In this document: one piece after another, positions 7,508 through 14,935 of the stretch
Layout of the letters: each line of letters starts with the position of its first letter
How positions within the stretch are numbered: the first letter of the stretch is position 1
NCBI GenBank assembly: GCA_902490445.1
Contig: CABUDZ010000028.1
Location: 1-20,668 of the forward strand
Direction of reading: 5' to 3'
DNA from: an uncultured Collinsella sp.
GTDB lineage: Bacteria > Actinomycetota > Coriobacteriia > Coriobacteriales > Coriobacteriaceae
DNA: 20,668 nt
Translations under genes and position numbers: made by a program
Notes under the pieces: model-generated
Told to the model about the DNA's origin: nothing
Databases searched by the model: none
Seen by the model: the letters and a program-made list of their open reading frames with translations, nothing else

Positions 7508-7550
7508 CAACGCCCATGCGGCAAGCGCGCTCGCTGTACGGGCGTTGTTT
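7508..7550 (+). terminator. Possible terminator after ogt
   Basis: CAACGCCC (7508-7515) pairs with GGGCGTTG (7540-7547), followed by TTTGC. The 24-base loop is long and the T-tract short, so this is weak. Confidence 0.3.
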
Positions 7551-7631
7551 GCAGGGCGAGATGTGAAGCCGCCCGTTCCTTAAGTCCGACTAAGCTATAA
7601 CCTTGCTTTTTTAAATATGCTCATCGACCTG

Positions 7632-7669
7632 CTAAGGCAGCACTAAGGCGAGTGCGGGTGCGCTATTAT
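7632..7669 (+). promoter_or_regulatory. Response-regulator-type promoter candidate
   Basis: Two direct repeats of CTAAGG (7632-7637, 7643-7648) are spaced exactly 11 bases apart, one helical turn, as is usual for OmpR/PhoB-family binding sites. They lie 15 bases before a TATTAT (7664-7669) that would serve as -10. A related pair, TTAAG (7580) and CTAAG (7590), lies upstream beside another -10-like TATAAC at 7596-7601. The promoter runs directly into the truncated histidine kinase coding sequence. Confidence 0.4.
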
Positions 7670-8190
7670 CGGCGCTCACGGAGCGCTTGGTGTTCTTGGC
7701 ATGCATGGACGAGGGCTCGGCGGGCTTTACCATGGCGTCGATCGATCTTTCGGAGGCGGTGAACAAGGCGGCGGCGCCGTTTAAGTCGGTGGTGGTCTCA
7801 GGCGGTAAGCGCCTGTCGACGTCGATTGCGACCGGCGTGCGGACCCATGCCGATGCCGCGGCGGTGGCGCAGGTGGTTGAGTTGCTACTGGACAACGCCA
7901 CGCGCTATGCGAGCGAGGGCAGCGTGATTGAGCTGAGCCTGTGCGCCGTTTCGCACGGCAAAGGCAAGGGCGCCGCCGAGCTTGTCGTATCGAACGCCGT
8001 GGACGAGCTGCCCGAGGGCGACCTGGACCGATTGTTCGATCGCTTCTATCGTGCGGATGCGTCGCGCAGCTCCAAGACGGGTGGCTCGGGCGTGGGCCTG
8101 TCCGTGGTGCGTGCCATCGCCGAGGCCCATGGAGGCGCCGCCACCGTATCCGGTCACGGCAACCAGATCACCTTCACCGTTTGCCTTTAA
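7669..8190 (+). pseudogene. Sensor histidine kinase remnant, C-terminal ATPase domain only
   Basis: The reading frame encodes the HATPase_c domain of a two-component sensor kinase. It has the N box ELLLDNATRYA, the F-box-like LFDRFYRADASRS and the G2 box GGSGVGLSVVRAIAEAHGG, ending with a normal family C-terminus. Recognisable homology begins abruptly at SALTERLVFLACMDEG, which corresponds to the end of the dimerisation helix. The sensor segment, membrane helices, HAMP domain and phospho-accepting histidine are absent, and the frame closes at a TAA at 7633-7635. Possible starts are TTG at 7687 or ATG at 7705, without a good Shine-Dalgarno. No response regulator is adjacent. It is most simply a remnant left by a deletion that joined a promoter to the last third of the kinase gene. 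A translated ATPase-only protein is possible but could not autophosphorylate as a normal kinase. Confidence 0.75.
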
Positions 8191-8247
8191 AACCTGCCAA
8201 AAAGGAACAGGTTTATTTTGGCAGGTTTTATCTGGGGAAACGTCCGC
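8187..8247 (+). repeat. Family B hairpin repeat, copy 1
   Basis: AAAACCTGCCAAAA (8189-8202) pairs perfectly with TTTTGGCAGGTTTT (8216-8229), a 14-bp stem with a 13-base loop. It overlaps the stop codon of the kinase remnant. The following TATCTGGGGAAACG is also shared with the other copies. A-run and T-run flanks would let it act as a terminator in both directions. The loop carries a second CAGGTTT that could pair with the left arm instead of the right one. Confidence 0.75.
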
Positions 8248-8266
8248 AGGAGAGGGCATGGGCGGT

Positions 8267-8296
8267 GTGAACATATGCATCTCTACCTGCTAAAAT
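8267..8296 (+). promoter_or_regulatory. Promoter candidate for the AIM24-family gene
   Basis: TAAAAT at 8291-8296 fits a -10 box, with a GTGAAC at 8267-8272 as a weak -35 at 18-base spacing. It lies about 43 bases before the ATG at 8339. Confidence 0.35.
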
Positions 8297-8338
8297 ATAG
8301 GCATCGTTATTCGGCTCCTGAGTGGAAAGGAGACGGTC

Positions 8339-9013
8339 ATGCAGTACGAGATCGGCGGAGGGGCTTTCCCGGTTGTTACGTGCAACCTTAGCGATGGCGA
8401 ATCCATGATCACCGAAAGCGGCGCCATGGCTTGGATGACCCCCAACATGGAAATGTCTACCTCGGGCGGTGGCATCGGCAAGATGTTCTCCAAGGCTTTT
8501 TCGGGTGAGGCATTGTTCCAAAACATTTGGACCGCGCGTGGCGATGGCATGATCGCGTTTGGCTCCTGCTTCCCCGGCCGCATCGTGCCAATCGAGATCG
8601 GTCCGGGCAAGAGCTGGATTTTGCAGAAGCGTTCGTTCCTTGCCGCGGAAAGTGGCGTCGAGTTGAGCATTCACTTTAACAAGAAGGCAAAGGCCGGCGT
8701 CTTTGGCGGCGAGGGCTTTATCATGCAGAAGCTCACGGGCTCGGGTGTTGCTTTTGCCGAGATCGACGGCGACCTGGTTGAGTACGAGCTCGCTGCTGGC
8801 CAGCAGATGATTGTGGATACCGGCAACGTGGCCGGCTTTGAGGAGACCGTGAGCATCGACGCTCAAATGGTCAAGGGCGTCAAAAACATCATGTTTGGTG
8901 GCGAGGGCGTGTTCAACACCGTGCTCACCGGTCCCGGTCGCATCTGGTTGCAGACGATGCCCATTTCCAATCTTGCGGCAGCAGTGGCCTCGATGACCAA
9001 CAACAATAACTAG
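8339..9013 (+). CDS. AIM24 / TIGR00266-family protein
   Basis: This 224-residue protein belongs to the widespread AIM24 family (formerly DUF124). It is rich in glycine and beta-strand, with hallmark segments LSDGESMITESGAMAWMTPN near the N-terminus, FGSCFPGRIVPIEI in the middle, and the repeated GVFGGEGFIMQKLTGSG and NIMFGGEGVFNTVLTGPG in the second half. No catalytic residues, signal peptide or membrane helix are visible. The biochemical role of bacterial members is not established; the yeast homologue is named for altered mitochondrial inheritance. The ATG at 8339 has AAAGGAG 7 bases upstream. It ends in NNNN, then a strong terminator, so it looks monocistronic. The family call is firm and no function is claimed. 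Confidence 0.88.
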   Translation: MQYEIGGGAFPVVTCNLSDGESMITESGAMAWMTPNMEMSTSGGGIGKMFSKAFSGEALFQNIWTARGDGMIAFGSCFPGRIVPIEIGPGKSWILQKRSFLAAESGVELSIHFNKKAKAGVFGGEGFIMQKLTGSGVAFAEIDGDLVEYELAAGQQMIVDTGNVAGFEETVSIDAQMVKGVKNIMFGGEGVFNTVLTGPGRIWLQTMPISNLAAAVASMTNNNN

Positions 9014-9025
9014 TCCGCATAGGAT

Positions 9026-9062
9026 AGCGCGCGGCGGGCTTACCTTGTCGCGCGCTTTTTTG
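9026..9062 (+). terminator. Intrinsic terminator after the AIM24-family gene
   Basis: AGCGCGCG (9026-9033) pairs with CGCGCGCT (9049-9056) and is followed by a run of T to 9061. It starts 13 bases past the stop codon. Confidence 0.8.
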
Positions 9063-9425
9063 CTGGCAAACGCCTCGCTTATAGAGTGTGGCTGCGCTGC
9101 TACAGCGAGCGTCGTCATCTCGTCACCCTGATAGCTTGCGGCAAGCGTGGCAATGAGGAGTGAGAATTTGAGTGCTCAGTCCCAAGGCATAATGGCGGCC
9201 ATGCCAACAAGCAAAAACGAGTTGCCGGTGTCACGGAAAGGCAGGCGTCGGTCGATTCCACGTGAGACGGCTGTGCCGATCTGCACGGCCGCCCCTGCGC
9301 GTCCCGCGCTGCCCCCAAAGAGGTACGTTTCCCCATATAAAACCTGCCAAAATAAACCTGTCTCTTTTTGATAGGTGCGAAATGGGTAATACTAAAGAGT
9401 TATCCGACCAGATGGGAACCGATCG
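9063..9425. other. Intergenic stretch upstream of the ABC operon
   Basis: I find no convincing gene in these 363 bases. A small plus-strand frame (from 9147) is arginine- and proline-rich, reads into the family B repeat and resembles nothing I know. The family B copy at 9326-9376 is the only recognisable structure. A short ATG frame at 9381 is out of frame with the ABC ATPase and looks accidental. Confidence 0.4.
9326..9376 (-). repeat. Family B hairpin repeat, copy 2, inverted and decayed
   Basis: On the minus strand this matches the family B repeat closely, including the downstream block (TATATGGGGAAACG), but the distal arm reads CCTATC where the others have CCTGCC. The long stem is therefore broken by two changes. 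It is the only copy not directly behind a stop codon in the sense direction. It lies about 50 bases before the ABC ATPase start, in opposite orientation. Confidence 0.65.
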
Positions 9426-10127
9426 ATGGCCTATATCGAATTTAAAGACGTCATCAAAGCATACGGCGAGGGCGATGCCCGCATTCACGCGCTCGACGGC
9501 GCGAGCTTTACCGTTGAGCGTGGCGAGCTTGCCATTATCTTGGGCGCTTCGGGCGCCGGTAAAACCACGGCGCTCAACATTCTGGGTGGCATGGATACGG
9601 CGACTTCCGGCACCGTGACGGTGGACGGGCGCGATGTGAGCTCCGCTAACGAGGCGCAGCTCGTGGAATACCGCCGCGCCGACGTCGGCTTTGTCTTCCA
9701 GTTCTACAATCTGGTCCCCAACCTGACGGCGCTCGAAAATGTTGAGCTTGCGGCGCAAATCTGCCCCGATTCGCTCGATGCCGAGCAAACGCTTTGCCAG
9801 GTTGGCCTGGGCGACCGCCTTGCTAACTTCCCCGCGCAGCTATCGGGCGGCGAGCAGCAGCGTGTGTCCATTGCCCGCGCGCTGGCCAAAAACCCCAAGC
9901 TGCTTCTATGCGACGAGCCCACGGGCGCCCTCGACTACAAAACCGGCAAGCAGATCTTGCAGCTGCTGCAGGACACCTGTCGCAAGCAGGGCATTACGGT
10001 CATTATCATCACCCACAACTCTGCGCTGGCGCCCATGGCCGATCGCCTGATCCGCTTTAAGAGCGGCCGCGTGGAGAGCGAGACGGTCCAGCAAAATCCC
10101 GTGTCTATCGAGACAATCGAGTGGTAG
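9426..10127 (+). CDS. ABC transporter ATP-binding protein (MacB/LolD-like)
   Basis: This 233-residue ATPase powers the adjacent permease. The Walker A motif is GASGAGKTT (40-48), the Q-loop glutamine is in FVFQFYNLVP (Gln92), the signature is LSGGEQQRVSIARAL from 139, Walker B is LLLCDEPTGALD (159-170, catalytic Glu164), and the H-loop is ITHN (His197). FYNLVPNLTALENVELA is typical of the MacB/LolD/FtsE-like group, which work with FtsX-type permeases rather than solute channels. The ATG at 9426 has only a poor Shine-Dalgarno, but the protein begins at the usual position for the family. The permease ATG starts 5 bases past its stop, so they are one operon. The substrate cannot be told: export, peptide resistance or lipoprotein handling are all possible for the group. 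Confidence 0.94.
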   Translation: MAYIEFKDVIKAYGEGDARIHALDGASFTVERGELAIILGASGAGKTTALNILGGMDTATSGTVTVDGRDVSSANEAQLVEYRRADVGFVFQFYNLVPNLTALENVELAAQICPDSLDAEQTLCQVGLGDRLANFPAQLSGGEQQRVSIARALAKNPKLLLCDEPTGALDYKTGKQILQLLQDTCRKQGITVIIITHNSALAPMADRLIRFKSGRVESETVQQNPVSIETIEW

Positions 10128-10132
10128 CGCCC

Positions 10133-12898
10133 ATGGACCAGGACCGCCAAAACAGCCAAAACCACGATACGGAGCACGCGGGCCGCGACCGGGAGTTCGC
10201 GACCTACCGTACCGCCCAAAGCTCAAACGATATGGTGCCGACGGTATTTCGCCGTGGCATCTACCGCACAATCCGCGGCAGTCTTAAGCGCTTCCTATCT
10301 ATCGTGGTCATCACCGCGCTCGGCGTGAGCGTGATGTGCGGCCTCAAGGCGGGTTGCGAGGATCTGTGCGATTCGGTCGACGCCTACTTCGACCAGCAAA
10401 ATGTCTATGACATTAACGTGCAGTCGACCTATGGCCTGACTGACGATGATCTCGACGCCATCCAAGAGGTCGATGGCGTCGAAACGGCCGAGGGCATCTA
10501 CGCCGAGACCGCCTACACCGCCGTGGGCACAACGCGCGAGCGCGTGGTCGTGCAAAGTCTCTCCAAGGAGAACATCGATCAGCCGGTGCTCGTGAACGGC
10601 GATTTGCCCGAGAGCGCCGATGAAGTCGCGGTGACTTCGAAGTTCCTGAAGGCTTCGGGCAAAAAGCTCGGCGATACGGTGAGTTTTGCCGCCAATGACG
10701 CGAGCTCGTCGAACCAAAGCGCCAAGGATCAGTTTGCCGCGGGCGATTACACCATTACGGCCGAGGTCCTCGATCCCACTGATGTGAGCTCCGACTCGAC
10801 AGTCAACGCCTTTCGCGCTGCTTCGGCGGCGGACTATAAGTTCTATGTGAGCGAGGACGCCGCGACGTCGTCGTCCTATTCCGCAGTCCACGTAGTCGTC
10901 GAAGGAGCCAAGAGCCTCAACTCCTATTCGGATGCCTACGCGGCAAAGATCAACAAGGTCAAGGGCAATATAGAGAAGATCCGCGAGGAGCGTGAGAAGG
11001 CGCGCGCTCAGGAGCTGACAGTCGACACGCCGGCAAGCTTGGATGCGGCCGAGCGCCAGGCGAATATGCTCTTTGGGATTGAGCAGGACAACATCAATCG
11101 CATGGCCCAGGGCAGCGAGGAACGCGTCCAGGCTCAGGCCGACCTGGATCAGCGCCGCGCCGCCGCCGACCAGCAGTTTGCAGATGCCCGCGCCGAGCTT
11201 TCCGATTTGGGTGAATGCACGTGGTACATCCAGGACCGCGACAATATCGCAAGCTACTCAAGCGTGGAGAGCGATAGCTCGTCAATTGAGGCTATTGCGA
11301 CGGTGTTCCCGTTCATCTTCTTTATCGTCGCCGTGCTCATCAGCCTCACCACCGCCACGCGTATGGTCGAGGAGGAGCGCACGCTCATTGGCCTGTACAA
11401 GGCGCTCGGCTACTCGCGCGAGCGCATCCTGTCCAAATACGTGGACTATGCGCTGTGGGCGTGCCTGATTGGCGGCGTGCTCGGCAATATCATCGGCTTT
11501 GTGGGCCTGCCGCTGTTCCTGTTTACGGTGTTCGACGACATGTACTCGCTGCCCCAGATGCTGCTTTCGTACGACATCGTGTCCTCGATCGTCTCGGTGG
11601 CGCTGTTTGCCGTGGGCGTGGTGGGCGCCACAATTATCGCCTGCCGCCACGAGATGGCCGAGACCCCGGCCTCGCTCATGCGCCCCAAGGCCCCGCGCGC
11701 CGGCTCGCGCATCCTACTTGAGCGCATCGGCTTTATCTGGCGCCGCATGGGCTTTTTGAACAAGGTGGCTGCGCGCAACCTGTTCCGTTACAAAAAGCGT
11801 GCCTTTATGACCATCTTTGGCATCGCGGGTTGCACCGCGCTTGTGATCTGCGGTATGGGTATTCGCGATACGTCGGTGGCGCTTTCGCCCAAACAGTACG
11901 GGCATATCACGCGTTATGACTTGCTGGCGGTCGCCAACCCCGATGACTTTACGCAGACGTGCGCGGCGTTGGATGAGCGCAGCGCGGCCAATGATTCCAA
12001 CGTGACCGTGACTTCGACGCTGCCGATTATGACCGACAACGTCACCTTTACGTTTGGCGGCAAGAGCGAGACCGTGCAGCTGATCGTGGTGCCCGATGAC
12101 CGCACGAACGACCTGGACGACTATGTGCGCCTCGAGGACGAGTCCAAAGAGCCGCTGTCTTTGCGTGACGGAGACGTGTATCTGAGTAAGAGTTCACAGC
12201 TGGTGCTGGGGATTCAGCCGGGCGATACGGCATACGTCCAGGATTCGTCGCTCAATGTTGCCAAGGTCAAAGTCAGTGACATTTCGCTTAACTATCTTGG
12301 CAACACGCTTTACATGACGCAGGGCACCTATGAGCGCGCGTTCGGTCGAAGCGCACGCCTCAACGGCGTCTTTGTGCTGCTTAAGGGCTCGTCGGCCGAC
12401 CAGATTGCGTTTAGCAAGAAGCTTAAGAGCGACGGTTGGCTCACCATCTCGAGCACGGCCGAACATTGGCAGAACTACGAGGCGAACTTTGCGATCATCA
12501 ATTCGGTCGTGGTGCTCGTGACTTTTATGGCGGCATGCCTGTCGTTTGTGGTGGTGTTTACGCTGTCCAACACGAATATCTCCGAGCGCGAACGCGAGCT
12601 GGCGACCATCAAGGTGCTGGGCTTCCGCCGTGGCGAGGTGCACCATTACGTCAACAAGGAGACGTTGATCCTCACGGCGATCGGAGCCGCGCTGGGCGTA
12701 CCGCTGGGCGGCTTGCTGGCCGAGAGTTTTACGTACATTTTGCAGATGCCGTCGCTGTACTTTGACGTCGAGGTCGAGCCGCTAAGCTACGTGCTCGCCG
12801 TGGTGCTTTCCTTTGGCTTTACGTTTATCGTCAACCTCGCCACCAACCGTACCCTCAACAAGATTGACATGGTCGGTGCCCTCAAGAGTGCCGAGTAA
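10133..12898 (+). CDS. Large FtsX-type ABC transporter permease
   Basis: This protein of about 921 residues forms the membrane partner of the preceding ATPase. A polar N-terminal tail leads to a first membrane helix (KRFLSIVVITALGVSVMCGL, about 50-72). A long predicted extracellular region follows, with a charged, probably coiled-coil part (about 280-345, rich in Glu, Arg and Gln). Next is an FtsX domain with the hallmark TRMVEEERTLIGLYKALGYS and three helices, a second extracellular domain, and a C-terminal FtsX domain with NISERERELATIKVLGFRRG. This is the duplicated MacB/FtsX-like arrangement of mechanotransmission ABC systems. I prefer ATG at 10133; GTG at 10121 would overlap the ATPase gene. 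A family B hairpin begins at the stop codon, and a second hairpin follows. The substrate is unknown. Confidence 0.92.
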   Translation: MDQDRQNSQNHDTEHAGRDREFATYRTAQSSNDMVPTVFRRGIYRTIRGSLKRFLSIVVITALGVSVMCGLKAGCEDLCDSVDAYFDQQNVYDINVQSTYGLTDDDLDAIQEVDGVETAEGIYAETAYTAVGTTRERVVVQSLSKENIDQPVLVNGDLPESADEVAVTSKFLKASGKKLGDTVSFAANDASSSNQSAKDQFAAGDYTITAEVLDPTDVSSDSTVNAFRAASAADYKFYVSEDAATSSSYSAVHVVVEGAKSLNSYSDAYAAKINKVKGNIEKIREEREKARAQELTVDTPASLDAAERQANMLFGIEQDNINRMAQGSEERVQAQADLDQRRAAADQQFADARAELSDLGECTWYIQDRDNIASYSSVESDSSSIEAIATVFPFIFFIVAVLISLTTATRMVEEERTLIGLYKALGYSRERILSKYVDYALWACLIGGVLGNIIGFVGLPLFLFTVFDDMYSLPQMLLSYDIVSSIVSVALFAVGVVGATIIACRHEMAETPASLMRPKAPRAGSRILLERIGFIWRRMGFLNKVAARNLFRYKKRAFMTIFGIAGCTALVICGMGIRDTSVALSPKQYGHITRYDLLAVANPDDFTQTCAALDERSAANDSNVTVTSTLPIMTDNVTFTFGGKSETVQLIVVPDDRTNDLDDYVRLEDESKEPLSLRDGDVYLSKSSQLVLGIQPGDTAYVQDSSLNVAKVKVSDISLNYLGNTLYMTQGTYERAFGRSARLNGVFVLLKGSSADQIAFSKKLKSDGWLTISSTAEHWQNYEANFAIINSVVVLVTFMAACLSFVVVFTLSNTNISERERELATIKVLGFRRGEVHHYVNKETLILTAIGAALGVPLGGLLAESFTYILQMPSLYFDVEVEPLSYVLAVVLSFGFTFIVNLATNRTLNKIDMVGALKSAE

Positions 12899-12950
12899 CC
12901 TGCCAAAAAGGGACAGGTTTATTTTGGCAGGTTTTATCTGGGCAAACGCC
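12896..12950 (+). repeat. Family B hairpin repeat, copy 3
   Basis: AACCTGCCAAAA (12897-12908) pairs with TTTTGGCAGGTT (12922-12933), 12 bp, overlapping the permease stop codon. The internal ACAGGTTT is again present as an alternative partner for the left arm, and TATCTGGGCAAACG follows. Confidence 0.75.
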
Positions 12951-12987
12951 GGACAACCATTAGGTGGCCCGGCGTTTGCCCCGTTTT
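12940..12987 (+). terminator. Hairpin after the ABC operon
   Basis: A 13-bp perfect stem, GGGCAAACGCCGG (12940-12952) with CCGGCGTTTGCCC (12969-12981), has a 16-base loop and is followed by CGTTTTG. Its left arm uses the tail of the family B repeat, so the two hairpins are coupled. It probably ends the ABC operon transcript. Confidence 0.6.
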
Positions 12988-13014
12988 GCTGGGGATGTCT
13001 GTCGTTCAGTGCTC

Positions 13015-13335
13015 TTACTGGCCAATCCAGTGTTGCGCATAGCTCTTAATGTCCTCGGTAAAACCGTCAAGGTCGTCAAGGGTGATCACGCTGTCGATAA
13101 GCAAATTGGCTATCTCGCGGTGCATTGTGCTGCGGCGAATGTCGTTTGCAATTACGCCTGAGGACAGCTTGTCTCTATTGAGGCGCTCTTCTAGTGCCCA
13201 AAATCTACTGGACGCTTCACTGTCGCCGTTCAGTATCTCAACATACTGGCCGATGAGCTTTTCCATATAACGTTCTTGCCATTGAGGAAGCATTTTCTTA
13301 AACAGCTTCCAGTCGCTTTCGGCTACGTCGCGCAT
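13015..13335 (-). CDS. Small conserved soluble protein of unknown function
   Basis: A 106-residue, highly charged and probably all-helical protein (WKLFKKMLPQWQERYMEKLI near the start, then ASSRFWALEERLNRD and IRRSTMHREIANLLIDSVIT). It resembles a small family found in many gut Firmicutes and Actinomycetota that some databases label multidrug transporter; I see no membrane helix or transport motif to support that name. The ATG at 13335 has GGAGG only 4 bases upstream, close but usable. It stands alone, with no partner gene, converging on the ABC operon. The codon use is less GC-rich than its neighbours, which fits an accessory gene. The coding call is fairly firm and the function unknown. Confidence 0.75.
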   Translation of the reverse strand: MRDVAESDWKLFKKMLPQWQERYMEKLIGQYVEILNGDSEASSRFWALEERLNRDKLSSGVIANDIRRSTMHREIANLLIDSVITLDDLDGFTEDIKSYAQHWIGQ

Positions 13336-13460
13336 ATGTCCTCCGCTCGTTAAACGGGCTTTTCCATTTGCCTTTCATTCTATTTGGTTTTCGCTCACAG
13401 GCGTGGATGAAGGGCTTTCTCCAGCCTTCGAGATTGGGCTTGAATGGGTCGTATGCCGCA
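13336..13460. other. Intergenic, upstream of the small conserved gene
   Basis: No gene is evident. The minus-strand promoter for the 106-residue protein should lie here, but I cannot pick convincing boxes. The rest of the gap up to 13779 is largely taken by two palindromes described separately. Confidence 0.3.
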
Positions 13461-13608
13461 AAACGGGCCTATCTACTACGTTTGCTACCACACCCTCGAC
13501 CATGGCAAAGATTATGAAATTAAAACCGCAGGTAGAGGGCTTGCCAATTTTCGGAAAAGGCGGGTATGGTCGGCCCTCTCGAGTTAAACGTAGTAAATAG
13601 ACCCTTTT
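13461..13608. repeat. Long nested imperfect palindrome
   Basis: Arms of 19 bases (13465-13483 and 13586-13604) pair at 17 positions; AAA and TTT outside them (13461-13463, 13606-13608) extend the pairing. CGACCAT (13497-13503) and ATGGTCG (13566-13572) pair around exactly the same centre. Local hairpins (AGAGGGC with GCCCTCT; GCC-TTTT with AAAA-GGC) lie in the right half. Both arm mismatches are C/A on the plus strand and thus G-U on the minus strand, which would favour a minus-strand RNA. The minus-strand CATGGTCGAGG resembles the right side of family A copy 2. Confidence 0.55.
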
Positions 13609-13669
13609 CTTGGCGCGCGGTCAGCTCAATGCTAATCTCCGTGCCGGATCTGGCCCAGTTGTTTGTAAG

Positions 13670-13732
13670 TTGCGGTGATATACGGACTGTTGAGCGCTTT
13701 GGAGCTTCAAAACAGTCCCTATCTCACCGCAA
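13670..13732. repeat. Imperfect 22-bp hairpin
   Basis: Arms 13670-13691 and 13711-13732 pair at 20 of 22 positions around a 19-base loop containing AGCGCT. It lies about 50 bases past the stop of the minus-strand XRE/membrane protein gene. No T-tract follows on either strand, so a simple terminator role is not supported. Confidence 0.6.
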
Positions 13733-13779
13733 ATAAGGAGAAGGGCGGGGGTGGTTGGGTGCTGGTGGGTCGGAGCGTG

Positions 13780-14718
13780 TTAGGCCTGTTTGCGGTGCTT
13801 CCATTGTTTGCGGCACCAGCGCATGAGCGCCTTTATGACGGGAATCGTGATGAGGATGATCCATGCAGGATGGGGCTGTCCCAAACAGAGCCACATGTAG
13901 AGGAACCAAGCGATGGCGGCTGCCGGGTAGATGGCCTCGATCAGCTTAGACAGGTGGCGCCGATCGATGAAGTCACCAATCGCGTAGTAGACGGGAACCA
14001 GAAAGACGAGGAAAAGCCCCATGCCCCATGCGCCGCAGATGATGCCAAGCGCCAGATAGGCGAGGGCAACCACTGCGGGAAAGGGGAATTTGTTCCATGC
14101 ACGTCCGACCTTGGTGTGGAAATGCTTGCCATGATGGTCGAGCTTGTCGTGTGCTTCCTTCCAGCTGGAAAACGTCTCACCGTCAATGGTGACGGTGCCG
14201 TCGTCATTGGTACGCACACTATGTCCATCGTCCTCAAGCGTATCGATATGCACGCCGCCCGGCCCCACATGCACCTCTTCGCCCTTGCGCTCGTTGGTCA
14301 CATGGATGCCACTCCAACCAACATGGACTTCCTCGCCTTTATTGGGATCAATGACGTGGATACCGCGCGCGAGGGAAATATCGACAAGTGGTTTGTCGCC
14401 GCAATCGGCGTGCTCGGCAGAAGCCTCAGCCTCTTCAGCCTTATCTGAAGCTTTGGCGCCGGCGTCGCTGTCCTGTGCCTCATCATCAGCCTGCGAGTCG
14501 TCAGTGCTATCCACCGCCTCCCCATACAGCAGCTCATCCAGCGACACGCCATACAGCGCGGCGAGCGCAATAAGGTTATCGGTATCGGGAGAGGATTCGC
14601 TGCGCTCCCATTTACTGACAGCCTGACGACTCACACCCAGCTGGGCGGCAAGCGCCTCCTGAGAAAGCCCGGCAGCCTTGCGGCGATCGACGAGCCGCTG
14701 TGCCATCGCAAGATCCAT
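13780..14718 (-). CDS. XRE-family regulator with a C-terminal four-helix membrane domain
   Basis: In this 312-residue protein, residues 5-62 are an XRE helix-turn-helix domain (GLSQEALAAQLGVSRQAVSK, then WERSESSPDTDNLIALAALY). An acidic Ala/Asp/Glu linker follows (70-108). Residues 119-172 hold three 18-residue repeats of the form G-(I/V)-H-(V/I)...KGEEVHVG, the third diverged, which look like a small beta-repeat. A basic His-rich stretch leads into about four membrane helices (213-230, 233-250, 260-280, 285-300). Membrane-tethered XRE regulators of this layout are known in Firmicutes and Coriobacteriia; the signal sensed is unknown. I chose ATG at 14718 because AAAGGAAC lies 6 bases upstream; an ATG at 14733 is less well placed. 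It appears monocistronic, with possible operators upstream at 14774-14839. Confidence 0.85.
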   Translation of the reverse strand: MDLAMAQRLVDRRKAAGLSQEALAAQLGVSRQAVSKWERSESSPDTDNLIALAALYGVSLDELLYGEAVDSTDDSQADDEAQDSDAGAKASDKAEEAEASAEHADCGDKPLVDISLARGIHVIDPNKGEEVHVGWSGIHVTNERKGEEVHVGPGGVHIDTLEDDGHSVRTNDDGTVTIDGETFSSWKEAHDKLDHHGKHFHTKVGRAWNKFPFPAVVALAYLALGIICGAWGMGLFLVFLVPVYYAIGDFIDRRHLSKLIEAIYPAAAIAWFLYMWLCLGQPHPAWIILITIPVIKALMRWCRKQWKHRKQA

Positions 14719-14773
14719 GACAGTTCCTTTCATGTGGTGACCGTAATCGAATGAGCCGAGTATGCCGAGAACA

Positions 14774-14839
14774 ACCGGTAGCGACCACCATTTCTAGTTA
14801 GAATCTGCCCCAACCCTACCGCAACTACCGGTAGCAACC
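14774..14839. promoter_or_regulatory. Paired direct-repeat operator candidates upstream of the XRE membrane regulator
   Basis: ACCGGTAGCGACC (14774-14786) and ACCGGTAGCAACC (14827-14839) match at 12 of 13 positions and start 53 bases apart, close to five helical turns. The second lies within the palindrome CTACCGGTAG. Between them is TTCTAGTTAGAA (14792-14803), itself nearly palindromic. They may be sites for the regulator encoded just downstream on the minus strand. Confidence 0.35.
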
Positions 14840-14935
14840 TCTAACGACCAGCCATTTCAGGACAAATGTCAGTGCTACTCTCAGCTAAGAGCCTGCAACA
14901 TCCCAAAATCTCAGCCCACGCACCCGCAGCAAGAA

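Noticed and set aside
8228..9118. Minus-strand frame opposite the AIM24-family gene
   Set aside because: The sense strand carries the conserved family motifs and a good ribosome site; this frame has neither.
9147..9371. Small frame upstream of the ABC operon
   Set aside because: It ends inside the family B repeat, is rich in Arg and Pro, and shows no similarity I recognise.
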